64,000 nt of DNA, taken from the NCBI GenBank assembly GCA_030491005.1, contig JAKZMJ010000028.1, forward strand, positions 20,577 through 84,576, written 5' to 3'. Each line of letters opens with the position of its first letter. Position 1 is the first letter of the stretch. Shown here one piece after another: positions 25,998-34,856 of the stretch. Source of the stretch: Sulfurospirillum sp. GTDB lineage: Bacteria > Campylobacterota > Campylobacteria > Campylobacterales > Arcobacteraceae. Below the pieces are notes generated by a model. That model did not search any database, was not told the origin of the DNA, and worked only from the letters and a program-made list of their open reading frames with translations. The position numbers were made by a program, and so were the translations under genes.

Positions 25998-26654
25998 TCA
26001 AATAAAATCAATAAACAATGTCATATATTTTTCAACTTTTTCTTTTTTATATGAAGAAATATTTTCATTCTCTAAATTTAAATTTTCAAAAGTATATATA
26101 GTCCCTTTTTGCATAATACTAGATGTATTCATTCCTATTTTTGGTCGCATATAAACAGTAGTGCAAGGTACAACTTTCCCTAGCAAAGGACTTATTTTAA
26201 AAGCTTCATCACCTTTACATAAGGCTTTTTTTACTTTTGCAGATGCTTGTGAGAAAGAAGTAACACCAGCTATTACTTCACAGTTTTCATAAATATCTTT
26301 ATACTGCACTTCAAGTTTTTCTAGCAAATAATAAACTGTACTATAAACAGAACAATCACCCAAAGTAACAAAAGCCAATGTTTTATGAGTTTTAAATGCA
26401 TCGACGATTATATCTACTTGTTTTTGCCAGTCCTCATCTAAAAACTTCATAGGTGTATACATAGGAATAATTTCTTTATTAAAAGAAAATTCACTCATAA
26501 GTTTTGTGATGATTTTATAAGTAATTGATTTATCAAAGCTTCCTTTGCTTTTAGTAGGTACGCAAATAGCATCACAGTTTTTTAAAGCTTTTAGTGCTTT
26601 TATTGTGATTAGTTCATAATCACCAGGTCCAAGGGATACCATATATAATTTCAT
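25998..26654 (-). CDS. cbiL: Cobalt-precorrin-2 C(20)-methyltransferase
   Basis: The 218-residue SAM-dependent tetrapyrrole methylase adds the C20 methyl group in anaerobic cobalamin synthesis. The family motifs MVSLGPGDYELITIKA at the start, LAFVTLGDCSVYSTVYYL and VIAGVTSFSQASA are all present. It is the last gene of cbiM-cbiK-cbiL and overlaps cbiK by one base. CobI of the aerobic pathway is the same family, but the neighbouring cbiK and cbiD point to the early-cobalt-insertion route. Confidence 0.9.
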   Translation of the reverse strand: MKLYMVSLGPGDYELITIKALKALKNCDAICVPTKSKGSFDKSITYKIITKLMSEFSFNKEIIPMYTPMKFLDEDWQKQVDIIVDAFKTHKTLAFVTLGDCSVYSTVYYLLEKLEVQYKDIYENCEVIAGVTSFSQASAKVKKALCKGDEAFKISPLLGKVVPCTTVYMRPKIGMNTSSIMQKGTIYTFENLNLENENISSYKKEKVEKYMTLFIDFI

Positions 26655-27505
26655 TAAAAAGTACTTTGGTCTGAACTAATACCTGACATGATAAAAGCCT
26701 CTTTTATATTTGTTATTATTATTTCTTGAATTTTAGGAAGTTCTATTAGATTAAACTCTTTATTTTTACTTAGACTTTTTGTAATACTACTTTTAAAAGT
26801 ATGACTTAAATCTTCTTTTATTTCAAACATATCTTTTAAATAATGGTTTCCACTTACTAAAAGTAAAGGAATAATCTGAACATTTTTTATTCCATCGTTT
26901 TGCATTTTAGTTTTTAAGGCATCTTTTATAGCATAATAAGGGAAAGTGCCTTCAAGTGAGCAAGTATAGTTTCTATCATCAAGTGCTTTTAAAAATTCAC
27001 TTGCATAAGAGATAGAGTCAATTCCAGCAGTATCAAGCTTAGGCGTTCCGTGAATGATATATAAGTTTGCACAAGTTTTTTCTAAATAGTTTGTGCAAAC
27101 TTGGGTATTTAAATCTTTAAAAAAATCTGCAGTATCTTTTGTTTTTGTAAGTATTGCATTTGTATGATTGATATTTGCATATGAAAAGCTATTAAAACCA
27201 TTTACGATTTTTTTTAAATACTCATGTTCATCTGTTGGAAAAATATTAACAGAAGATACGATTATGTGTTTATAACCTAACATATCAACATCGGCTAAAA
27301 CTTGAGCTAAGTTTTTAAACTCTTGTTTTTGTTTTTGTAAATGCTTTAAAACCATTCTTGAAGAAAATGCTAAAAATACATCACAATCTTGAAATTCTTT
27401 TTCTATTAAAGTTTTTAAATCTAGGTATTTTTTTTGCTCAACTACTGAACCAAAACAAGAAAGAACTATTGTCCTTGTCTTGTCGTAATGTCTATATCTT
27501 TTCAT
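26654..27505 (-). CDS. cbiK: Sirohydrochlorin cobaltochelatase CbiK
   Basis: The 283-residue chelatase inserts Co2+ into sirohydrochlorin (or its oxidised form) at the start of the anaerobic B12 route. The two metal-site His regions of the CbiK family are seen as YIIHGTP (near residue 170) and LLLVSGNHYLKDM (near residue 220). The length fits CbiK, about twice that of CbiX-short. No signal peptide is present, so it is cytoplasmic. It is directly joined to cbiM upstream and cbiL downstream. Confidence 0.87.
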   Translation of the reverse strand: MKRYRHYDKTRTIVLSCFGSVVEQKKYLDLKTLIEKEFQDCDVFLAFSSRMVLKHLQKQKQEFKNLAQVLADVDMLGYKHIIVSSVNIFPTDEHEYLKKIVNGFNSFSYANINHTNAILTKTKDTADFFKDLNTQVCTNYLEKTCANLYIIHGTPKLDTAGIDSISYASEFLKALDDRNYTCSLEGTFPYYAIKDALKTKMQNDGIKNVQIIPLLLVSGNHYLKDMFEIKEDLSHTFKSSITKSLSKNKEFNLIELPKIQEIIITNIKEAFIMSGISSDQSTF

Positions 27506-28204
27506 CTATGAAACTGTATTAGATTTGTTAGTGGTATTATATAATCTATTTGTAAATACAAAAGAATTATTTAAAGATGAATATGATTTAGCAATTGCTA
27601 GAATAGCTATATCAATAAGTGGTTCTAATATTACTACACTCATATAAGCAGTTCCAAAAGTAAAGACTGAAGCTAAATTCTCTAAGCCAAAACCTTGTCC
27701 ATATAAAGCCCAAAATGCAACCCAAGTTACTATTCCACCTTGATAAACAAGGCTTAGTTTTAAAGTATCTTTGTACTTTATATCTTTATAAGCAATATTA
27801 GCAGGAATTATTTTCTTAGCTAAATAAGACATTGCAAATAAAGGCATAAGTAAAGTTGTCACATTTATAGCATATTGAGGCAAGTCAAATTGTGCGAAAA
27901 ATATACCTTGAATTAATAAACCAAGAGCTAAACCAAAAGCAGCAGCACTTGCACCAAATATTAAAAATAATGTTGAACCTAAAATCAAATGAACTTCAGA
28001 AACTCCTATTGCATGGTGTGGAAATACTTCAAAAAATATCAATACTAATACTGAACTTAAGACCGTCTTTATTATGATTGGTAATATACCAAAATCTTTT
28101 ATACTGTTAATTGCTAATTTTCCTGCAATACCAAATGAAACTGTGGCAGTTCCATAACTTAAAATCATCTTTGCACCTTGAACAATACCTGCTTCTATAT
28201 GCAT
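27506..28204 (-). CDS. cbiM: Cobalt ECF transporter component CbiM
   Basis: The 232-residue integral membrane protein starts MHIEAGIVQG, with the His at position 2 that in CbiM helps to bind the metal. Six or seven hydrophobic segments follow, including the EVHLILGSTLFLIFGASAAAFGLALG region. CbiM is the metal-capturing subunit of CbiMNQO. The partner genes cbiN, cbiQ and cbiO are not adjacent here. It opens the minus-strand cobalamin operon and is translated end to end with cbiK. Confidence 0.88.
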   Translation of the reverse strand: MHIEAGIVQGAKMILSYGTATVSFGIAGKLAINSIKDFGILPIIIKTVLSSVLVLIFFEVFPHHAIGVSEVHLILGSTLFLIFGASAAAFGLALGLLIQGIFFAQFDLPQYAINVTTLLMPLFAMSYLAKKIIPANIAYKDIKYKDTLKLSLVYQGGIVTWVAFWALYGQGFGLENLASVFTFGTAYMSVVILEPLIDIAILAIAKSYSSLNNSFVFTNRLYNTTNKSNTVS

Positions 28205-28247
28205 ATTTATATCCTTTTATATAAAATTTAATTCTTTGTAATTCTTT

Positions 28248-28418
28248 TTAATGTAAGAGTAACTTTATAGGAGGGTCAAGAGTATGTATCTTATTTTCAT
28301 GAGCTATTTTATGATAGGTCATATTGATTTCAATCTTTGATAAATCACATATTGTTGAATACATAGCAATAACGGCTAATTTAAAATATGACTTTTTATA
28401 ACCTCTAAGATTTTTCAT
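28248..28418 (-). CDS. Possible small protein upstream of cbiM
   Basis: A 56-residue frame starts MKNLRGYKKSYFKL and ends LDPPIKLLLH. It has a mildly hydrophobic middle (LAVIAMYSTIC) but no clear membrane helix and no recognised family; it is not an obvious CbiN. It ends 43 bases before cbiM on the same strand, so it could be a leader peptide or a first gene of the operon. It could also be chance in AT-rich DNA. Confidence 0.35.
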   Translation of the reverse strand: MKNLRGYKKSYFKLAVIAMYSTICDLSKIEINMTYHKIAHENKIHTLDPPIKLLLH

Positions 28419-28466
28419 AGTATGATTATAGCTAAAAATAAAATAAAAACTAAAGAAAGAGTAAAT

Positions 28467-29807
28467 ATGAACGCATTATGTATAACAGCCATTGCTTCAA
28501 ATGAAGGTAAAACAGTACTTACAACAGCTTTGTTATATCATTTTAAACAAAGTGTAAGAGCCTATAAAATTGGGCCTGATTATATAGACCCTTTGTTTCA
28601 CGAAAGTATTTGTAACAAACCTTCCATTAATTTAGATACTTTTTTGATGAATGAAGAACAAGTTAAATGGATATATAAAAAATATGCAAATAAAGATATG
28701 AATATACTTGAAGGAGTTATGGGCTTTTATGATGGAAAAGATAAAGGATGCAGTGCTTATGATGTAAGTAAACTTTTAAATATTCCTAGTGTTTTACTTC
28801 TTAATGGTGCTGGTTCTTATATAACTATTAGTGCGATTTTAAAAGGTCTTAAAACATATACTAAGCATAATACTATAAAAGCCGTCATCTTAAATAAACT
28901 TTCATCTTCTATGCACTATGATCTAATAAAAAAACAAATTTTAAAAGATTTTGATGATGTTGTAGTTTTAGGGTGGATTAAAAAAGATTTAAAAACATTA
29001 AAAAATACCCATTTGGGACTTGATTTAGTAGAAGCAAACAAAGAGATATTAGAAGATTTATCTAAAGAAGTTTTAGAACATATAGATTTGGAGGCTTTGA
29101 AAAAAGTTTCTTTTTATGAGACTAATTGTGAGGCTAATTATAACGACAAGATAAAACAAACAAATATATATCCTTTTAGTGTTTTAAAAAAAACAAATAA
29201 AAAAGTATCTATTGTAAAAGATAAGAACTTCTCTTTTATATATCATGATAATATAGAGTTTTTAAAAGAAATTTTTCAAAAAGTTGAATTTATAGACTCC
29301 TGTAAGAATGAACAAATCAGTGAAGATAGTGATTTAGTATATATTTGTGGAGGTTATGTTGAAACAAAAGAGGCTTATGCACGACTTCAAAATGCACCAA
29401 ATTTTAAAGCTTCATTAACGCTACATGCAAAAACAAAACATATTTATGCTGAGTGTGCTGGATTATTATACTTAGGCAATAAAGTAGATAATAAAAGTAT
29501 GACTAGTATTTTAAATGTAGATTTTGCACTTCAAGATAAACGAAGTAGATTAGGATATTATTACTCTTCTAATGGATTAAAAGGTCATGCTTTTCATTAT
29601 ACTTATGCACTTGACATCAAAAAAGACAAAGAGGACAAAGAAGTCACAGAAGATAAAAAAGATAAATTTACTTGTGATATCTTAAGTAAACAAGCATCAA
29701 CAAACGGTGAAATTGGTGCTTGGAAAAGCAATAAAGTTTATGGAACATATTTACATATAATGTTTAGAAATCACATACATATTTTAAAGGATTATTTTGG
29801 AGTTTAA
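28467..29807 (+). CDS. cbiA: Cobyrinate a,c-diamide synthase
   Basis: The enzyme uses ATP and glutamine to amidate the a and c side chains of cobyrinate. The N-terminal P-loop-like part (ITAIASNEGKTVLTTALL, YKIGPDYIDPLFH, EGVMGFYDG) and the C-terminal class I amidotransferase-like part (VYICGGYVE, IYAECAGLLYL with the catalytic Cys) are both recognisable. The MNALCITAIAS start is preceded by a purine-rich AAAGAAAGAG site. An ATG 45 bases upstream is less likely because the extra residues are not part of the domain. A charged KDKEDKEVTEDKKDK insert near residue 400 is unusual. First gene of the plus-strand B12 operon. Confidence 0.9.
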   Translation: MNALCITAIASNEGKTVLTTALLYHFKQSVRAYKIGPDYIDPLFHESICNKPSINLDTFLMNEEQVKWIYKKYANKDMNILEGVMGFYDGKDKGCSAYDVSKLLNIPSVLLLNGAGSYITISAILKGLKTYTKHNTIKAVILNKLSSSMHYDLIKKQILKDFDDVVVLGWIKKDLKTLKNTHLGLDLVEANKEILEDLSKEVLEHIDLEALKKVSFYETNCEANYNDKIKQTNIYPFSVLKKTNKKVSIVKDKNFSFIYHDNIEFLKEIFQKVEFIDSCKNEQISEDSDLVYICGGYVETKEAYARLQNAPNFKASLTLHAKTKHIYAECAGLLYLGNKVDNKSMTSILNVDFALQDKRSRLGYYYSSNGLKGHAFHYTYALDIKKDKEDKEVTEDKKDKFTCDILSKQASTNGEIGAWKSNKVYGTYLHIMFRNHIHILKDYFGV

Positions 29808-30507
29808 ACTAGAAGAGCCACCTATTAATATAGGAGCAGATATATCAGTAAAATCATTTGAAATGATAGAGCAAGAAATACAAAAATTTCCTAAAGTAAA
29901 AGACTTTACACCTAATCAAGTTGAGGTTATTTCAAGACTAATTCACACAAGTACTTGTTTTGATGAGGTATTAAATAATATTTATTTCTCAAACGATGCT
30001 ATAAATAAAGTAAAAAACTTACTTTTAAGCAAGGCTAAAATCATAGTTGATGTAAATATGATAAAAGTAGGTCTTAGTCAGTTTTATTTAGAAACATATC
30101 AAAATGAAGTTGTTTGTTATATAAATGAACCTTTTACTTACGAAGATGCCAAAAATAACAAAACTACAAGATCATATGCAGCTGTTGTGCAAGCTATTAA
30201 AAAACACAAAAATGAGCCTATGGTTCTAGCTTGTGGTAATGCTCCTACATACATATATGCAGCTATTAATACTTTAATCAAAGAAAAAGTAGATTTAAAA
30301 AATGTTGCCTTGCTTTTATTTCCTGTTGGTTTTGTAAATGTTGTTGAATCAAAAGCTTATGGTAGAAAATTTTGCGATTTTTTTGATGTGGCTGGTATTA
30401 TTATGCAAGGAAGGTTTGGAAGTTCCACTATGACTGTAGCAACTTTACATGCAATTTTTAAATTAATAAAAGATTATGATGGAACACAAAAATATAATGG
30501 AAAATAA
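29797..30507 (+). CDS. cbiC: Cobalt-precorrin-8 methylmutase
   Basis: The 236-residue enzyme moves the C11 methyl to C12 to make cobyrinate. The catalytic His lies in SRLIHTSTCFD, and LACGNAPTY, LLFPVGFVNVVESK and the closing GRFGSSTMTVATLHAI are typical of CbiC/CobH. The start codon is TTG inside the end of cbiA (11-base overlap), so translation is coupled. A 74-base gap follows before the unrelated AlbA_2 gene. Confidence 0.9.
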   Translation: MEFKLEEPPINIGADISVKSFEMIEQEIQKFPKVKDFTPNQVEVISRLIHTSTCFDEVLNNIYFSNDAINKVKNLLLSKAKIIVDVNMIKVGLSQFYLETYQNEVVCYINEPFTYEDAKNNKTTRSYAAVVQAIKKHKNEPMVLACGNAPTYIYAAINTLIKEKVDLKNVALLLFPVGFVNVVESKAYGRKFCDFFDVAGIIMQGRFGSSTMTVATLHAIFKLIKDYDGTQKYNGK

Positions 30508-30581
30508 TCTTACAATATGCACTATTTTTTAATACTAAATCAATCTATAACCGTATATAGTATAAGAGAGGATATTTACTA

Positions 30582-32048
30582 ATGAATGAAAAAAAGCATT
30601 TATTAATTAAAGTATTAAATCTTATATCAAAAGGAGAGGGTATAGATATAGAGTTTAAAGAATCAAAAACAAAACTCAACAAAGATGTTTATGATAGCGT
30701 ATGCTCATTTTTAAATCGAAATGGCGGACATCTTTTTTTAGGAGTAAGTGATGATAAAACTATCACAGGAATTGATAAATCTAAAATAACATCTATAAAA
30801 AAAGATTTTGTCACAAGTACTAATAATCCTCAAAAATTAAATCCACCTTTTTATTTAGATATTCAAGAAGTAGAAATCAAAGATAAAACTATTCTTTATA
30901 TTTATGTTCCACAAAGTTCAAGTGTTCATAGTGTAAATTCTAAAATATTTGATAGAAATAATGACGGTGATTTTAATATAACAAGCAGATATGAACAAGT
31001 TTCAAACTTGTACTTACAAAAACAAACAACATATAGTGAAAATAAGATTTATCCTTTTGCTTCTTTAGATAATCTTGACAGTTTACTTATTGAAAAAGCG
31101 AGAATAAAAGCAAAACATGAGAATGGTGGTTCTCATATTTGGATGGATATGGATGATTTAACTTTATTAAAAAGTGTAGGTCTTTATAAAAAAGATATGC
31201 TTAGTGGGGATGAGGGTTTAACTCTTGGAGCTATTTTACTTTTTGGTAAAAATGAAACTATTCAAAATGTACTACCACATTATAAAACTGATGCTATATT
31301 AAGAAAAGATAATATCGATAGATATGACGATAGGGATGATATAAGAGTAAATCTAATAGATAGTTATGATAGATTAATGGGATTTATTACTAAGCATTTA
31401 AATGACCCATTTTATTTAGAAAATGATGTACGAATAAGTTTAAGAAATAAAATATTTAGAGAATTAATAGTTAACATACTTATTCATAGAGAGTTTACGA
31501 GTGCTTATATTTCAAATATAATAATTAAAAAAGATGAAGTAGTTTTTGAAAATGCTAACAAATCAACTATGTATAGAGAAATTACTCTTGATAATGTAAC
31601 TGCGTATCCAAAAAATCCTATAATTGCTAAAGTATTTAGAGAAATGGGTTATGCCGAAGAACTAGGAAGTGGGCTTAAAAATATATTTAAATATTGTAAA
31701 ATTTATAATGGAAGTACTCCTATTATAGAAGATGGAAATACTTTTAAAGTTAGAATACCCTTAGTTTTTATCCCTGAAGCTACCCCTGAAGCTACCCCTG
31801 AAGCTACCCCCGAAGCTACCCCCGAAGTTAAAAAACTTTTATCCATTTTAGATAAAGAAATGAGTACAAAAGAGATGATGGAAAAATTAGATTTAAAAGA
31901 TGAAAAAAACTTTAGAAATAATTATAGAACAAAAGCATTAGAAGGTGGATTTATTGAATTTACCATACCAAATAAGCCAAAAAGTCCAAAACAAAAATAT
32001 AAGTTAACTCTTAAAGGAGATGAACTAATGAGGAGTATCAATGAATAA
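30582..32048 (+). CDS. AlbA_2 (Schlafen-type) DNA-binding / ATPase-like regulator with PEAT repeats
   Basis: The 488-residue protein has an N-terminal AlbA_2 domain (residues ~15-130, IEFKESKTKL, NRNGGHLFLGVSD). A GHKL-like C-terminal ATPase region follows (~290-395, RELIVNILIHREFT, EELGSGLKNIFKY), then four PEAT tetrapeptide repeats (~398-415), then a winged-helix-like end. Such proteins are often transcription regulators or toxin-antitoxin and defence associates. It has no known B12 role, yet lies between cbiC and a ferredoxin gene and overlaps the ferredoxin start by 8 bases. That makes it look like an insertion into the cobalamin operon. Confidence 0.8.
   Translation: MNEKKHLLIKVLNLISKGEGIDIEFKESKTKLNKDVYDSVCSFLNRNGGHLFLGVSDDKTITGIDKSKITSIKKDFVTSTNNPQKLNPPFYLDIQEVEIKDKTILYIYVPQSSSVHSVNSKIFDRNNDGDFNITSRYEQVSNLYLQKQTTYSENKIYPFASLDNLDSLLIEKARIKAKHENGGSHIWMDMDDLTLLKSVGLYKKDMLSGDEGLTLGAILLFGKNETIQNVLPHYKTDAILRKDNIDRYDDRDDIRVNLIDSYDRLMGFITKHLNDPFYLENDVRISLRNKIFRELIVNILIHREFTSAYISNIIIKKDEVVFENANKSTMYREITLDNVTAYPKNPIIAKVFREMGYAEELGSGLKNIFKYCKIYNGSTPIIEDGNTFKVRIPLVFIPEATPEATPEATPEATPEVKKLLSILDKEMSTKEMMEKLDLKDEKNFRNNYRTKALEGGFIEFTIPNKPKSPKQKYKLTLKGDELMRSINE
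31773..31829 (+). repeat. 12-bp tandem repeat encoding PEAT
   Basis: Four in-frame copies of CCTGAAGCTACC (the third T varies to C in later copies) plus a partial fifth encode PEAT-PEAT-PEAT-PEAT-PEV. Because the unit is 12 bp, copy-number change would keep the frame and only alter linker length. Confidence 0.9.
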
Positions 32049-32493
32049 AACATTTAATCTAATGGGTTCAGAAGTAGTTGAAGGTTTTGCGTGTAAACCT
32101 AAAAAACTAGTATCAACTAAACCTATCATGCACTTTAAAACGCAAATATTTATTTGCAATGATGAACGATGTGCAAAGGCACATAAGAATGAAAACTTAG
32201 CAGAAGATTTAAGAAATATTTTAAAAGATATTGATTTAGCGAAAGGTGAAAAGCGTATTAAGATATCAAGAACAGGGTGTTTTGGTGCATGTAGGTTTAG
32301 AAGTGTTGCTAATATCTATGAAAATACTAAAGCAAATGGATATGAACCTAACAATAATGTTTGGATAAAAAATATTCATAAGTATAAAAAAGAACAATGG
32401 ATTGAATTATTTACTAGTCTTTCAGATAATAAAGATATAAATGAAACAAACTTTAAACAAATTCCTATTAGTGAGCCATCTTTATACAAATAA
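32041..32493 (+). CDS. Thioredoxin-like [2Fe-2S] ferredoxin of the cobalamin operon
   Basis: The 150-residue protein has the four cluster cysteines of thioredoxin-like ferredoxins: CNDERC (Cx4C) near residue 40 and GCFGAC (Cx3C) near residue 79. It would carry electrons, perhaps for a reduction in corrin synthesis or for cobalt reduction. This is inferred from its place between cbi genes only. It overlaps the AlbA_2 gene at its start and touches cbiD at its end. Confidence 0.8.
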   Translation: MNKTFNLMGSEVVEGFACKPKKLVSTKPIMHFKTQIFICNDERCAKAHKNENLAEDLRNILKDIDLAKGEKRIKISRTGCFGACRFRSVANIYENTKANGYEPNNNVWIKNIHKYKKEQWIELFTSLSDNKDINETNFKQIPISEPSLYK

Positions 32494-33530
32494 TGGCAAA
32501 GCAAAAAACCACAAACAAAGTTCTAAAAAGTGGATATACAACAGGAGTGCATACTTGTAGTGCTTTTAGTAAAGCTTTAGAAGCTTTTTTAGTAACAAAA
32601 GAAGATGTATTTACAAAAACTATCAAGGTTGATAATGACGATTTAGATGTTACTAAAGGTTGTGAGATTATTGTTTTTTTAAGTAACAATAAAAAAAGCT
32701 TAGATATAAATCCTTGTTTTCATTATGCCCAAGAGTTTATATATGAGTCAAATTATTTGGAGCTTTATGCAGGTATTGGTGTGGGCGTTGTTACAAAAAA
32801 AGGTCTAAAAATCAAAGCAGATTTACCTGCTATTAATCCAGTGCCATTAGAAACGATGAAAGATATATTTGATAAAAAAATCAAAAATCATAAAAACATA
32901 AAAATATTTTGTACAGTTTGCGTTACCAATGGAGAAGAAATAGCAAAAAGCACAGCAAATGCGAAAGTGGGAGTTATAGGTGGGATATCTATTTTAGGCA
33001 CAAAAGGAATAGTAAAACCAGTATCAAGTTCTGCATATATTGATTCTGTTGAAACAGAAATTCAATTTATCTCCCAAAATAATTATGATGTATTAGTATT
33101 TACTTTAGGTAACTCATCTTTAAGTAAAGCAAAAGAAAGATTTGAAGAAGGGCAGATAGTTGAAGTGGCAAATTTTGTTTATGAGTCTATGGAAATAGCA
33201 AATACCCTTAAGATTAAAAAAGTGATTTTTCTTTGTGGTATTGGGAAAATGACAAAGGTTTATCAAGGTAACAAAAATACTCACAATAGATTTGGCACAA
33301 TTGATTTTGTAAAATTACGAAAAGATATTTATGATAAACTAAATTACACAGTGGATATTAACTCTACTAAAACAGTAAAAGGTATTTCGCAAGAATTAGA
33401 AGAGTTAAATTTAGACAATGATTTATATACAATGATAGCAAAAAAAGCAAATGAACAAATAAAAATATGGTTTCCTGCCTTAGATGTAAAAGCCATAATC
33501 TTAGAACAAAATGAGGTATTACAATGGTAA
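32493..33530 (+). CDS. cbiD: Cobalt-precorrin-5B C(1)-methyltransferase
   Basis: The 345-residue CbiD methylates C1 in the anaerobic B12 pathway. Characteristic segments are KSGYTTGVHTCSAF at the N terminus and VTNGEEIAKSTANAKVGVIGGISILGTKGIV in the middle. It has no homology to the usual tetrapyrrole methylases, so it is a good marker of the anaerobic route. It overlaps the ferredoxin gene by one base and cbiET by 7 bases. Confidence 0.93.
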   Translation: MAKQKTTNKVLKSGYTTGVHTCSAFSKALEAFLVTKEDVFTKTIKVDNDDLDVTKGCEIIVFLSNNKKSLDINPCFHYAQEFIYESNYLELYAGIGVGVVTKKGLKIKADLPAINPVPLETMKDIFDKKIKNHKNIKIFCTVCVTNGEEIAKSTANAKVGVIGGISILGTKGIVKPVSSSAYIDSVETEIQFISQNNYDVLVFTLGNSSLSKAKERFEEGQIVEVANFVYESMEIANTLKIKKVIFLCGIGKMTKVYQGNKNTHNRFGTIDFVKLRKDIYDKLNYTVDINSTKTVKGISQELEELNLDNDLYTMIAKKANEQIKIWFPALDVKAIILEQNEVLQW

Positions 33531-34696
33531 CAATAGCAGGTAATGGTATGGGTGAGTATAGTTTTTCAAATGTTAGATTAGATATATCGAAGTTTGAAGT
33601 TATAATTTGTGATAAAAATTTTAAAGAAACTGCAAAAAATATTTTAAAACTTAGTTTTAAAGAAGCAAAAGAATATATACAAGATAATTATAAATTACAA
33701 AATATTTTATATATAGTAACAGGTTCTCCATTGTTTTACTCAAGTGCTACAATAATAGCAAAACATATTCCAAAAGAATACATAAAATTTATAAATAACC
33801 GTTCGTGTAAATCATATCTTTTGGAGCGAGTTTTTATAAGTGAGTGTGATGTAGGTGTAGTTTCCTTACACGGAAAAACAAAAATAGACTTAGAAGAGTT
33901 TTTAAGAAAAAGATATACATTTTTAGTTTGTGATAAACACTCAATCAAAAGATTAAATCAAGCTCTTGGTTTTTTTAAAAAAGAAGATATAAGCATAATG
34001 ATTGCTTATAAATTAGGCTATGAAGATGAGCTTATAGAAGAAATTGATATTTTTGATTTTCCAAATTCTAAATTTGATATAAGCAAGCCCTACTGCTTAC
34101 TTATAAAAAGAAATTTTGAGCATAAAAAGAATGTATGTGAGGATTTGGAGTTTCAAACGGAGCGAGGAATGATAACAAAAAAATATAAAAGGCACTTAAC
34201 TTTACAAAATCTTGATTTAGAAGCAAATCAGCTTTTATGGGACATAGGAGCGGGGAGTGGTTCGTGTGGAATTGAAGCATTCAAAAGATATAAGGTAAAA
34301 ACAATCTTTTTTGAGAAAAACGAAACAAGAATTGAGTTCATAAAAGCAAATCTAAGAGATCATCATGTAAGTGATTGTACTTTGTATGTGGGTGAAGCCC
34401 AAGAAATATTTATAAACTTAGAAGAAAATCCACAAAGAATTTTTGTAGGTGGTGGGGGTGAGAAAGTCATCGCAAAGTTTCCATATTTATATGAAAGATT
34501 AGATGAAAATGGCATTATGCTTATAAATGCTATTACTTTAAAACACTTATCACAAATGATAAATATCTTAAATGAGGCAAAAATAGCTTATGATACACAT
34601 AGTATCTCACTTACTACATATAAAGGTAAACTTGATTTAGTAGAACCTGAGAGACAACTGTTTCAAATAAAGATATATAAAAAAACTGTGGAATAA
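33524..34696 (+). CDS. cbiET: Fused cobalt-precorrin-7 methyltransferase / decarboxylase
   Basis: The 390-residue fusion has CbiE at the N terminus (~1-195, TIAGNGMGEYS, IVTGSPLFYSS), which methylates C5. CbiT follows (~205-390, LWDIGAGSGSCGIEAFKR, a SAM-binding motif I) and methylates C15 with decarboxylation. The fusion corresponds to CobL in other bacteria. It is the last B12 gene seen; cbiF, cbiG, cbiH and cbiJ do not follow it. Confidence 0.9.
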   Translation: MVTIAGNGMGEYSFSNVRLDISKFEVIICDKNFKETAKNILKLSFKEAKEYIQDNYKLQNILYIVTGSPLFYSSATIIAKHIPKEYIKFINNRSCKSYLLERVFISECDVGVVSLHGKTKIDLEEFLRKRYTFLVCDKHSIKRLNQALGFFKKEDISIMIAYKLGYEDELIEEIDIFDFPNSKFDISKPYCLLIKRNFEHKKNVCEDLEFQTERGMITKKYKRHLTLQNLDLEANQLLWDIGAGSGSCGIEAFKRYKVKTIFFEKNETRIEFIKANLRDHHVSDCTLYVGEAQEIFINLEENPQRIFVGGGGEKVIAKFPYLYERLDENGIMLINAITLKHLSQMINILNEAKIAYDTHSISLTTYKGKLDLVEPERQLFQIKIYKKTVE

Positions 34697-34795
34697 GTTA
34701 TTTTAAAAAGAGAGGGTGAATATGTCCCTTGATTATCCAATTTATCTCCTTCTTAATTTGAAGAAATTAATTTTATCTTACAAAATGAAATGGTG

Positions 34796-34826
34796 AATTA
34801 GGAATTAGAAAAAAAGTGTCCTAATT
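34796..34826. terminator. Hairpin between convergent cbiET and helicase genes
   Basis: AATTAGGA and TCCTAATT form an 8-bp stem with a 15-nt loop in the 160-base convergent gap. It could stop transcription from either side, but there is no strong T run. Confidence 0.35.
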
Positions 34827-34856
34827 TAAATTATTGTCAAGTTTCACTCAATTAAG

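Noticed and set aside
28205..28466. Cobalamin riboswitch between cbiM and cbiA
   Set aside because: No B12-box or compact GC-richer fold was seen on either strand; the region is plain AT-rich sequence.
31773..31829. CRISPR-like direct repeats
   Set aside because: The 12-bp units are contiguous, without spacers, and lie in frame inside a coding region. No CRISPR array was seen anywhere in the window.
34732..34796. Short frame after cbiET (MSLDYPIYLLLNLKK)
   Set aside because: It is only about 26 codons, has no recognised family and lies in AT-rich convergent spacer, so chance is the best explanation.
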